From: Lewinellaceae bacterium
GTDB lineage: Bacteria; Bacteroidota; Bacteroidia; Chitinophagales; Saprospiraceae
Direction of reading: 5' to 3'
NCBI GenBank assembly: GCA_020636325.1
Contig: JACJYC010000015.1
Span: 113,871-177,870 of the forward strand
Length of the DNA: 64,000 bases
The translations under genes were made by a program, and so were the position numbers. How positions within the stretch are numbered: position 1 is the stretch's first letter; every line of letters begins with the position of its first letter. Shown here one piece after another: positions 34,895 through 42,729 of this stretch. The notes beneath the pieces are model-generated. The model saw nothing but the letters and a program-made list of their open reading frames with translations. It made no database searches and was not told where the DNA came from.

Positions 34895-36298
34895 TCAGTA
34901 ATTCAGATTCTTCTCCACCGTTTCGCCGGCCTTCACCTCTATCTGGAAGGTATCCTTATGGCCTTTATGCTTGCCGAGCGTGGTCACAGTTACAGAATAG
35001 GTGCCCGGCGTCAGCAGGAATTTTTTCGGATTGCTGGTTGCGGCGGTATATGTCCGGCCGCCGGCTACATTTTTGCCGGTTTTCACATCAGTGAAAAAAA
35101 CAGTGGCATCCGCCAGTTCGCCGCCGCTCTTCACTCCGATCAGGGCAACGCCGGATGCAAAGCCATGGGATAGGGTCTTTACTTCGCCGGCCTTTATCTC
35201 TACGTTTTCCATTTTGTATTCGATATCGGCTCCCTCCATGGCCAGCGCCTTGATGAGCAGGTCATAGGTTCCCGGATCGACTTCCATATCCAGGGGTCTT
35301 CCGTAGGTCCTCCCGGAAGCGACCGGTTTGTTGGTCCCCTTGGCCAGGATCTGAACGGAGGCATCCCAGCCTTCTCCGTTGTTCAGGGCGGAGATCTGGA
35401 CTTTGGCCCCGTCAAAGCTCACGGTCCGGTGGGTGATCGCATCCGGCAGCACCTCCACCGTCAGGGACAATGCCGAAAGATCGGTGTTCTCCAGCGGCGC
35501 GACGGCCAGGTCGTATTTGCCGGGGGTCAGGCTCAGGAATCCGGTATCCCGGTACGTCCGTACGCGGTCCGCTTCGTCCTTTGAACCGGCTTTGAAGGCG
35601 GTGACGATGGCATCAACCGGTTTCCCGTTCTTGATCGCAAATACCGAGAAGGTGGCCGGCGGGTCGTCGACGGTGGTTTCGGTAGCGACGTTCAGCACAT
35701 CGGCCAGGCCGTCAGCGTCAGCGGCGTCGAAATACCGGCCGTCACCGGCTTGGGCTGCGCACTCCAATTGCGCCGATTCGCCGGGTTGCAAGCCGAATCC
35801 GACGATGTGCAGCCTGAAGTCGATGCCTTCCGCTTTGGCAGCTTTGACCACCTCGCAGATATTCCCGTCGCAGGATTCGATCCCGTCGGTCACCAGAATG
35901 ACGGTAGCGCTGCTTTTGGTTGCCCTGAGCCGGTCAAAAACCTGGGTTGCCGAATAGGCCAGGGGGGTCTTTCCGAGGGGTTTGATCCCCTTCACAGCAT
36001 CGGCCACGGTTTTTTTGGAAGTATTTTCGATACCCACGAGGAATTCCACGTCCTTGCAGTCGCTTTTCTGCCGGTGGCCGTAAGCCACCAGTCCGACCTG
36101 CTGTTCCTGCCCCAGTTTTTCCAGCGAACCGGCCAGCACGGTAGAGGCGATTTCCATTTTTGTACGGTCGCCCATTTTGCCCCACATGGAGCCGCTGGCA
36201 TCATAAATAAAGACGATGGGTGACGGCGTGGAGGATTCCCGGGCAGTCAAAAAATTGAGGGAACAACACGCCAGAATGAAGAGGAGAAAGTTTTTCAT
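34895..36298 (-). CDS. Secreted VWA-domain protein
   Basis: 467 residues with a signal peptide (ending LTARES). The von Willebrand A domain (about 25-215) has an intact MIDAS motif DASGS (FIYDASGSMWGKMG), a conserved Thr (GKTPLAYSA) and Asp (LVTDGIESCDGN). The remaining 250 residues form repeated beta-rich units ending in segments like GRTYGRPLDMEVDPGTYDLL and GRTYTAATSNPKKFLLTPGT, as in PEGA-like domains. It probably binds protein ligands in the envelope. No AAA-ATPase partner is adjacent. Confidence 0.85.
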   Translation of the reverse strand: MKNFLLFILACCSLNFLTARESSTPSPIVFIYDASGSMWGKMGDRTKMEIASTVLAGSLEKLGQEQQVGLVAYGHRQKSDCKDVEFLVGIENTSKKTVADAVKGIKPLGKTPLAYSATQVFDRLRATKSSATVILVTDGIESCDGNICEVVKAAKAEGIDFRLHIVGFGLQPGESAQLECAAQAGDGRYFDAADADGLADVLNVATETTVDDPPATFSVFAIKNGKPVDAIVTAFKAGSKDEADRVRTYRDTGFLSLTPGKYDLAVAPLENTDLSALSLTVEVLPDAITHRTVSFDGAKVQISALNNGEGWDASVQILAKGTNKPVASGRTYGRPLDMEVDPGTYDLLIKALAMEGADIEYKMENVEIKAGEVKTLSHGFASGVALIGVKSGGELADATVFFTDVKTGKNVAGGRTYTAATSNPKKFLLTPGTYSVTVTTLGKHKGHKDTFQIEVKAGETVEKNLNY

Positions 36299-36408
36299 GC
36301 GTTAGGGTTCCGGATATTCTTCCGGTTTATTTGGTTTGAAATCAGGTTATCAAGCCAAATATAACCGAAATTGCCGGTTCGGCCAAAACAGGGGTGTTTC
36401 CCGGCGGA

Positions 36409-36813
36409 TCAGGACCGGTTATAATTCAAGATCCAATGGTTCCCGAATTGGTCGGTCAGGCCGCCGAAGAGATCGCCCCAAAAGGTATCTTCCAACGGAT
36501 CGGTCGCTTGGCCGCCTTCCGACAACCGGTAGTACAACCGCCGGATCTCCTCCTCGCTGGTGCAGTTGAGGCAAAGGGAAACGGCATTCCCCCGTTGAAG
36601 CCCTTTTTCCCCGACCATGTCCGACCCCATCAACACCAGGGAATCCGCTACCAGGACGGCGTGCAGGATGACCTGCCTGAGCTCAACGGGAATATCCTCC
36701 TCCGCATCGCCGAGCGTCTGCAGGGTCAGTTCGCCGCCGAGGCATTCCTGGTAGAAGGTCATAGCCTGACGGCAGTTGCCGTTGAAGGTGAGGTAAGCGT
36801 TGATTTTGGCCAT
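36409..36813 (-). CDS. VOC-family (PhnB/glyoxalase-like) protein
   Basis: 134 residues with two beta-alpha-beta-beta-beta modules: INAYLTFNGNCRQAMTFYQECLGGEL at the start and WGDLFGGLTDQFGNHWILNY at the end. The PhnB-like group (RQAMTFYQ, FGGLTDQFGNHW) includes proteins of unclear function, often called 3-demethylubiquinone methyltransferase-like without evidence. Some metal-ligand positions expected in glyoxalase I are not obvious. A DNA tract rich in 8-mer repeats lies upstream. Confidence 0.88.
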   Translation of the reverse strand: MAKINAYLTFNGNCRQAMTFYQECLGGELTLQTLGDAEEDIPVELRQVILHAVLVADSLVLMGSDMVGEKGLQRGNAVSLCLNCTSEEEIRRLYYRLSEGGQATDPLEDTFWGDLFGGLTDQFGNHWILNYNRS

Positions 36814-37361
36814 CTTGAAATTGGTTCGAATTATCTGATTGAATCGGATGAATCGATTGGGTCGAATAGTCGGTTTTCAGCGTTCGTACCTTGGTCAGTG
36901 AAATCGAATCAATCGGAGCAATCATTTATTGAGGAATCGAGGAATCGAGGAATCGAGGAACCGAAGAATCGAGGAATTGAGGAACCGAAGAATCGAGGAA
37001 TACCTGCCGGTGCCCCGTCGCCGTAGCGGCTATGGCGCATAGGAGACCGGCAGGCGGGGCGAATCAATCCAATCAATCCAATCAATCGAATCAATCGAAA
37101 CATCAAAAGCATGATTTTCCATACATACTGTTTTTGATCTGAATGAAACGGATTCAGACAACCGCCGCGGCAAGGTCTACCGCTTCCATAAAAAATACGG
37201 CGCCGGGGTAATGCCGGTGGCGATCAGGGGAAAAACGGTTTCAAACAGGGCGTCGCTGATGAATATAGTCGTAAGTGATCAGTCGGGTGATTTCATTTGA
37301 CCATGCAAAGATGCGTGGGAATCCTACACCGTGCCGAGTAGAAAAACGACAATTGAAGGGG
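36814..37361. other. Intergenic region with GAGGAATC and CAATCGAAT tracts
   Basis: At 36923-37000 there are about nine GAGGAATC-type octamers (some GAGGAACC, AAGAATC). At 37062-37102 there are CAATCCAAT/CAATCGAAT units. Between them is a CCTGCCGGT...ACCGGCAGG inverted repeat enclosing CGCCGTAGCGGCTATGGCGC, another relative of the GGCTATGGCG family. At 37177-37270 a minus-strand frame (FISDALFETVFPLIATGITP, ending PAPYFLWKR-stop) looks like a C-terminal gene fragment that I cannot assign. Confidence 0.7.
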
Positions 37362-37392
37362 TTGATTCCGACAATTCAATTCTGTAAATTTG
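37362..37392 (+). promoter_or_regulatory. Promoter of the GlxA-type regulator gene
   Basis: TTG at 37362-37364 and a perfect TAAATTTG at 37385-37392 are separated by 20 bases. The -7 box ends 4 bases before ATG at 37397, so the mRNA should start at or next to the start codon. Confidence 0.65.
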
Positions 37393-37396
37393 CTGT

Positions 37397-38377
37397 ATGA
37401 AACATATATCCATTCTCGTACCCGAAACCGCGGTACCGGCCGCCATTGTCGATCCGCGGTATATGTTCACAGCGGTCAACCAATTCCTGGCAGCGGCCGG
37501 CAAGGCGCCGTTGTTCAATGTCCAGTTGGTGGCCCTGTCGAAAGAGGTCCGGCTGAATGACGGGCTGTTTGCCGTTCACCCGGACCGGCTGACGACCGAG
37601 ATCAGGAAAACCGACCTGATCATCATCCCCGCCCTGAGCGGCGATATGAAAGCGGCGCTGGAGCGAAACAAGGGGCTGCTGCCCTGGATCGTACAGCAAT
37701 ACCGCAACGGCGCGGAAGTGGCATCGCTTTGCGTCGGGGCTTTTTTGCTGGCCTCAACCGGATTGCTGTCGGGCAAGCAATGTTCGACCCACTGGTTGTT
37801 CGCCAATCAGTTCAAGGCCATGTTTCCGGATATCGAAATGGTCGACGGCAGCATCGTCACCGAGGAACAGGGCATCTACTCCAGCGGCGGCGCGAGCTCG
37901 TACTGGAACCTGCTGCTGTATCTGGTGGAAAAGTACACGGATCGTTCGATGGCCATCCACGCGGCCAAGTTCTTCGCCATCGACATCAGCCGCAACACCC
38001 AGTCGGACTTTGTGATGTTCCAGGGGCAGAAAGAACACGACGACGAGGAAGTGCTCCGGGCCCAGCATTTCATTGAGGACAATTACCAGGACAAGATCTC
38101 GGTCGACCAGTTGGCGGGCATGTACGCCATCGGCCGGCGCAGCTTCGAACGCCGTTTCAAGAAAGCGACCAACAATACCATAGTGGAATACATGCAGCGG
38201 GTCAAGATCGAGGCTGCCAAGCGGAGTTTTGAGACGAGCCGCAAGAACATCACGGAGGTCATGTTCGACGTGGGTTATACGGATACCAAGGCTTTCCGGG
38301 ATGTATTCAAGAAAATCACCGGATTGACGCCGATCGAGTACCGGAACAAGTACAACAAGCAGCCGGTCCCGGTTTAA
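37397..38377 (+). CDS. GlxA-family AraC-type transcriptional regulator
   Basis: 326 residues. Residues 1-190 form a DJ-1/PfpI-like domain (ISILVPETAVPAAIVDPRYM, IIPALSGDM, VASLCVGAFLLASTGLLSGK with the nucleophile-elbow Cys, TEEQGIYSSGGASSY). Residues 215-320 are two AraC helix-turn-helix units (ISVDQLAGMYAIGRRSFERRFKKAT, ITEVMFDVGYTDTKAFRDVFKKITGLTPIEYR). It probably activates the neighbouring transporter gene, 76 bases downstream on the same strand. Confidence 0.92.
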   Translation: MKHISILVPETAVPAAIVDPRYMFTAVNQFLAAAGKAPLFNVQLVALSKEVRLNDGLFAVHPDRLTTEIRKTDLIIIPALSGDMKAALERNKGLLPWIVQQYRNGAEVASLCVGAFLLASTGLLSGKQCSTHWLFANQFKAMFPDIEMVDGSIVTEEQGIYSSGGASSYWNLLLYLVEKYTDRSMAIHAAKFFAIDISRNTQSDFVMFQGQKEHDDEEVLRAQHFIEDNYQDKISVDQLAGMYAIGRRSFERRFKKATNNTIVEYMQRVKIEAAKRSFETSRKNITEVMFDVGYTDTKAFRDVFKKITGLTPIEYRNKYNKQPVPV

Positions 38378-38453
38378 CTCCTTCCCGCCCCGGATAACCC
38401 GGCCTTCATCGAAACTTTTCTATCCCAAAAAATAAAATACGTAGCTTCGCCGC

Positions 38454-39824
38454 ATGTCCGAAACCTCACTTTCCAGGGCTGGGCGACTGGGTTATGCCTG
38501 CGGTATGTTGGGCTGGTCCATCATGATCAATATCGTAACCGTGATGTTGATCTACTTTTACGTACCGCCCAACAATTCAAACCTTTCGGGGTTGGTGCCG
38601 CAGGTCACGGTTTTGGGCTTTTTCACCATTTTATCCCTGATCGCGGCGAGCGGCCGCCTGCTGGATGCTGTAACGGACCCGCTGATCGCCTTCCTCAGCG
38701 ACCGGTCCCAACACCGCAAGGGCCGGCGAATTCCGTTCCTTCGGGCGGCGATCCTGCCATCTGTGGTCCTCGGCGTTCTGATCTTTACCCCGCTGGAATA
38801 TCAGGAGAGTTACCAGAATGTGTGGTGGCTGGCCCTGATCCAGATCGGCTTTTATCTGTCGCTGACCTTTTACATCATCCCGTTCAACGCCCTGCTGCCC
38901 GAACTGGCGCACGGCCCGAAGGAGAAGGTCAACATGTCGGCCCTGATCTCGCTGGCCTTTGTTGTGGGCGTGATCGTATCATCACAGACCCCGGGCCTGG
39001 CCGACTGGATCCAGAGCGCCTTCCACCTGGAAAAACGGATCCAGGCCTTCCAGATTGCCATCGGCGGATTGTATGTGCTGGGCGGCCTGTTCATGATCGT
39101 GCCTGTACTGGTGATCGACGAGGAAAAACACTGCAAAGGAAGCCCTGTGACCATCCCCCTGAAAGAGGCGGTTAAACATATTTTGTCGCATCGCAATTTT
39201 CTGGTATTCATCGCTGCCGACTGTTCCTATTTTGTTTCGCTCACCATCATCAGCAGCGGCCTGCTGTACTTTGTGCGGGTGCTGCTCTCGCTGGAGGAGT
39301 CTATCGGCGGGCAGGTGATGTTTGTGCTGGTGATGGTTTCGCTGCTGTTCTACCCATTGGTGATCCGGCTGACCGACCGCATCGACAAACGGCGGCTGAT
39401 GCTGTATTCCCTCTTCTTCCAGGGCATTCTGCTCATGGGCATCTTCTTTTTCGGCAAGCTCCCCATGCCCGCTACCTGGCAGATCTTCGGTTTTGCCATT
39501 TTTGCGGCCATCCCAGCCGCATTCCTGGGCATACTTCCCTTTGCGATCATTGCGGAGATCGCCGTGCACGACGGCCGGAAGACGGGGCAGCAGAAGGAGG
39601 CTATGTTCTTTGCCGTACGCAATTTCTCCACCAAGCTGGGCCAGACGCTCGGCATCATGATCTTCGCTATCCTGACCCTGTTTGGGAAAGACCCTCACGA
39701 CGACCTGGGCATCCGGCTGGCTGCCGTATTCGGTGGCGTGGTCTGCCTGATTGCAGGTATTGTGTTTTTAAGCTTCCGGGAGGTAGAAAAAGAAAAAGTG
39801 GAAGCTCAGGAGACCGCGCTTTAG
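38454..39824 (+). CDS. GPH/MFS_2-type sugar:cation symporter-like transporter
   Basis: 456 residues, 12 membrane helices. The family hallmark is in the second-third helix loop: DAVTDPLIAFLSDRSQHRKGRRIPFL. Also typical is FNALLPELAHGPKEKVNMSALI. GPH members import sugars or glycosides with Na+ or H+; the substrate here is unknown. A near-perfect -7 box (TAGCTTCG, 38442-38449) ends 4 bases before ATG, as in two other genes of this window. The stop codon overlaps that of the convergent cold-shock gene. Confidence 0.88.
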   Translation: MSETSLSRAGRLGYACGMLGWSIMINIVTVMLIYFYVPPNNSNLSGLVPQVTVLGFFTILSLIAASGRLLDAVTDPLIAFLSDRSQHRKGRRIPFLRAAILPSVVLGVLIFTPLEYQESYQNVWWLALIQIGFYLSLTFYIIPFNALLPELAHGPKEKVNMSALISLAFVVGVIVSSQTPGLADWIQSAFHLEKRIQAFQIAIGGLYVLGGLFMIVPVLVIDEEKHCKGSPVTIPLKEAVKHILSHRNFLVFIAADCSYFVSLTIISSGLLYFVRVLLSLEESIGGQVMFVLVMVSLLFYPLVIRLTDRIDKRRLMLYSLFFQGILLMGIFFFGKLPMPATWQIFGFAIFAAIPAAFLGILPFAIIAEIAVHDGRKTGQQKEAMFFAVRNFSTKLGQTLGIMIFAILTLFGKDPHDDLGIRLAAVFGGVVCLIAGIVFLSFREVEKEKVEAQETAL

Positions 39825-40279
39825 TCCAATAACTGTACATTCACTGCGCTGGGGCCCCGGTTGCCCATTTCCACCTCAAAGGATACCCGGTCATTTTCCC
39901 GGATCGGGCCGGAAAGGTTGTTGATGTGAACAAAGACACTGTCCTTGGTTTCCTGGTCCACAATAAAACCGTAGCCTTTTTCATCATTGAAAAACTTCAC
40001 CCGGCCCATGCGTACCGTGTCCATCGGCGAATCATCCCTCGGCGGAACGCCCAGCACGATATCTTCGGCCTTGATGACTTTTCTCTTGGAAGGATCAGGA
40101 GGGGTGGAGGTGAGATTGCCGTTTTCATCTACATAGGAAAACATTTCCTCAAGCGTCTTGGGCCCGCTTTGCGCTTTTTCGGCTTTGCGCTTTTCCCGGC
40201 GTTCCTGCTTATCCTGATTCTTTTTCTTGCGCTTTTTTTCTTGTTCTTTTTTGTTGAACGAATCCTGAGACCTGGCCAT
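39821..40279 (-). CDS. Cold-shock domain protein with lysine-rich N-terminus
   Basis: 152 residues from ATG at 40279. An N-terminal region of about 40 residues is highly basic and probably coiled (KKEQEKKRKKKNQDKQERRE). A linker follows, and residues about 89-151 form a CSD with RNP1-like KGYGFIV and RNP2-like VFVHI, in the order GRVKFFNDEKGYGFIV ... SVFVHINNLSG. It should bind single-stranded RNA or DNA. The longer frame upstream of 40279 lacks support. Confidence 0.9.
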   Translation of the reverse strand: MARSQDSFNKKEQEKKRKKKNQDKQERREKRKAEKAQSGPKTLEEMFSYVDENGNLTSTPPDPSKRKVIKAEDIVLGVPPRDDSPMDTVRMGRVKFFNDEKGYGFIVDQETKDSVFVHINNLSGPIRENDRVSFEVEMGNRGPSAVNVQLLD

Positions 40280-40396
40280 AAATTGATTTAAGTTAAAGAA
40301 TAAACCCGCTTGAAGATGAAAACTATGGCAAACAGATCCGCAAAAATGCCCAACCAAAGCCCTCAATTCAACGGTGAATTACAAAGTTAGGGAAAT

Positions 40397-40505
40397 TTGG
40401 GGGTTATTTTGGTTTGTTGGGGGTTATTTTGGTTTGTGGTTGGTTATTTTGGTTTGTGGTTGGTTATTTTGGTTTGTTGTGGTTTATTTTGGTTTGTTGT
40501 GGTTG
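40397..40505. repeat. Five tandem copies of a 21-base GGTTATTTTGGTTTG unit
   Basis: The unit GGTTATTTTGGTTTGTGGTT (plus one base) is repeated with small variation upstream of the cold-shock gene. A multiple of three and lack of stop codons make the tract open in all three plus-strand frames, which creates illusory reading frames coding for VILVCGWLFWF-type repeats. On the minus strand it reads as CAAACCAAAATAACC. Confidence 0.92.
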
Positions 40506-40543
40506 TATTTGCCGGCCAATTCAGATTATGGCAAAACCCGCAG

Positions 40544-42262
40544 TCAATTGCCACCGGTGGGCTCATTCCCGTAAACCTCCAGCATCCGGGCGCCGTCCAG
40601 CAAGGTGTAGCGCCAATCGACAGGGATTAGGAGGGAGTCCGGCGCATGGGTCAGCCAGTAATCCGAAGCGGTTTTGCCTTCCGTGCGTTTTTTGACCTCC
40701 GTCTGGAAAGGTTCGAACAGGTACATCCGGTTGTGTTCAAAAAAGAATTTGTCGAGGATGAGGTAATCGACCTGATGATCGCGGAACAGCTCCAGCACAG
40801 GGATCGGGTCCGTCGCCGTGTAAGCCCGGATAAAGTCCCGGACCGGCTCCTGGATCAGATCGTAATACCGCGTAAAATAAAGTGCGTGGCAGGATTCATC
40901 GCTGAACAGCACGGATTGCCGGCAAAACCAGGGAATCTCCGGGGTCACTTCCGTCGGTCCGGCGATTTTCACGGGGTGATCAAAACTTTTGATCTTGTCG
41001 TACAAGGCGGCGTAATCCCCATAGCGATAGATCCCCGACTCCTTCGGCGACCGGGCCTTGAAAACCGACCAGGCCGTCAATGGGATCAGGAGGATCGGGA
41101 TAAGTCTGAAAGCGAGGGCCGGGTGCCGCCCCCTGCCCCCTCCAAAGGGGGAGAGTGCGCCGATGACAAACAGGAACCAGGCGCTGAGCAGGGAGAAATA
41201 CAGGTAACGGTCGGGTTGGAACAGGCGCGGCAACAGCCACTGGGCCAGATAAAAGCAGGCCACGCCCGATGCCGCAAACAGGATGACATGCCGGAAGTAT
41301 CGCCGATGTTGTTTCAGGAAGAACCAGCTGCCTGCAAACAACGCAGCAAGAAGGACCAGCGTGATATCCGGCAGGGGCAGCTTCAGGTAATGCCGGAGCG
41401 GGAATTTCCAGGGCTGTCCGGGGTCCATCTGAATATGGAAATCGACACGGCCGCCGGGCGCAAATTCAGGCATGGACATCAGCGCCTCCCTGGAAAAAAA
41501 CGGCCCCACCAGCGGATGATGATTGAGGGTCCAGGATTTCAGGAACAGAAAACCCAGCGGGACGATAAAGCACCCCGCCAACCAAAGGAGATCCTTTTGC
41601 GGCCAGACGATAAGCCGGCTTTTCAAGGTCCGGTTGCCGGTCTGTTCCCGCCGCTCAGCGAGCAGATCCCAGGCGTAATTCAACACCGTAAAACACCCCA
41701 GTGTCAAAAACGCTGACGGGTAAAAAAACGCGCTGACGGCCGCGGTCCAACCCGCAGCCTGCTTTCGGCCGGCGTCCCAAAAACACAGGAACAACAGCAT
41801 GAACGGAATGGAAAACGCCCTGGCCATGAATCCGGCCATGCGCTCCAGCGGAATATTGCTGAACATGAGCACGGCGCAAAGCCCCAATGCCCACCCGAAA
41901 CGCCGTTTGACCAGGAAAAACGCGGAAAGACAGGCGGCATACAGCGTGAAGACCGGAAAAATGCGGGAAATGGTCACCGGGTCAATGAACCGGCTCAAGA
42001 GCCAGATCAGGCCGTAATATCCCCACGGCTGGAGGGCGCCGGACGTGATCACCCAGGGATCTCCGGGTTTGAAGTGCTGGTCGCGAAAGGACCAGATCAG
42101 GTGTTGCACCACGTCGTCGTTTCCCCAATACGGCGTTCCCCATACCTCGCGGTACCGGTACCAGAACAGGAGGCCCACATAGGCGGCTACGGCTGCCGCC
42201 CACCACAGGTCCGGTTTGATATTTTGCAATGCTGCTTTAATGGGGATCCGTTGATTTGTCAT
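40544..42262 (-). CDS. Polytopic membrane protein, GT-C glycosyltransferase-like
   Basis: 572 residues with about ten membrane helices, starting at ATG 42262. The first loop carries WGTPYWGNDDVVQH, an acidic motif in the place where GT-C enzymes have their catalytic Asp. The C-terminal 120 residues are soluble (IPVLELFRDHQVDYLILDKF) and would lie outside. The start codon overlaps the preceding stop (ATGA), so translation is coupled to the small acidic protein gene. Function is inferred from architecture only; I do not recognise the family. Confidence 0.65.
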   Translation of the reverse strand: MTNQRIPIKAALQNIKPDLWWAAAVAAYVGLLFWYRYREVWGTPYWGNDDVVQHLIWSFRDQHFKPGDPWVITSGALQPWGYYGLIWLLSRFIDPVTISRIFPVFTLYAACLSAFFLVKRRFGWALGLCAVLMFSNIPLERMAGFMARAFSIPFMLLFLCFWDAGRKQAAGWTAAVSAFFYPSAFLTLGCFTVLNYAWDLLAERREQTGNRTLKSRLIVWPQKDLLWLAGCFIVPLGFLFLKSWTLNHHPLVGPFFSREALMSMPEFAPGGRVDFHIQMDPGQPWKFPLRHYLKLPLPDITLVLLAALFAGSWFFLKQHRRYFRHVILFAASGVACFYLAQWLLPRLFQPDRYLYFSLLSAWFLFVIGALSPFGGGRGRHPALAFRLIPILLIPLTAWSVFKARSPKESGIYRYGDYAALYDKIKSFDHPVKIAGPTEVTPEIPWFCRQSVLFSDESCHALYFTRYYDLIQEPVRDFIRAYTATDPIPVLELFRDHQVDYLILDKFFFEHNRMYLFEPFQTEVKKRTEGKTASDYWLTHAPDSLLIPVDWRYTLLDGARMLEVYGNEPTGGN

Positions 42263-42729
42263 GCCTGGGTCCAGCAGTCGATGATCGACTTGAGGGTGAT
42301 GAAAACGGCTTCCCGGCCTTCTTTGGTCACCCACTCGTCCTCTTCATCCGAGAGGGCGTCTTCGACGAAAGCCAGCAGGTCCTCCTGGGGATAGTCCTGA
42401 AAGAATACGTCAAGCCGTTCGTGGAAACGGGTGGCCTTGACATCCTGCAGCAGGGACCAGTTTTTTTCCTCGGCGTCCATGAGGTTATCCTCAGTGGCGG
42501 GGATCACTTCCCCGTTCACCCGTTCTATGGCTTTCCACAGGACGATCAGGAGGTACAGGATAAAATCGCGTTCCTGTTGACTGAAGGCTTCGAAATCTTC
42601 GGTAAACAGGTAGGCCAGTATGACAGGTTGCCGTTCTTCGAGATCCATGACAGCGGCTTCGTAAGCGCTTTCGGTGGTATCCAGCTCGTCGGCGACGGTT
42701 TCGATGATTTGTTCGGAGACAAATTTCAT
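42259..42729 (-). CDS. Small acidic helical protein of unknown function
   Basis: 156 residues, rich in Glu and Asp, predicted helical and cytoplasmic (LLAFVEDALSDEEDEWVTKEG). No recognised domain. Its start codon overlaps the OmpA-protein stop (TAATG) and its stop overlaps the next start (ATGA), so it sits in a tightly coupled three-gene operon. Confidence 0.75.
   Translation of the reverse strand: MKFVSEQIIETVADELDTTESAYEAAVMDLEERQPVILAYLFTEDFEAFSQQERDFILYLLIVLWKAIERVNGEVIPATEDNLMDAEEKNWSLLQDVKATRFHERLDVFFQDYPQEDLLAFVEDALSDEEDEWVTKEGREAVFITLKSIIDCWTQA

Noticed and set aside
37177..37270. Minus-strand fragment ending in PAPYFLWKR
   Set aside because: It looks like the tail of a gene, but the family could not be assigned, so it is only noted in the intergenic entry.
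40374..40695. Overlapping plus-strand frames encoding W/F/V-rich repeats
   Set aside because: They are the same 21-base tandem tract read in different frames, with no ribosome-binding context.
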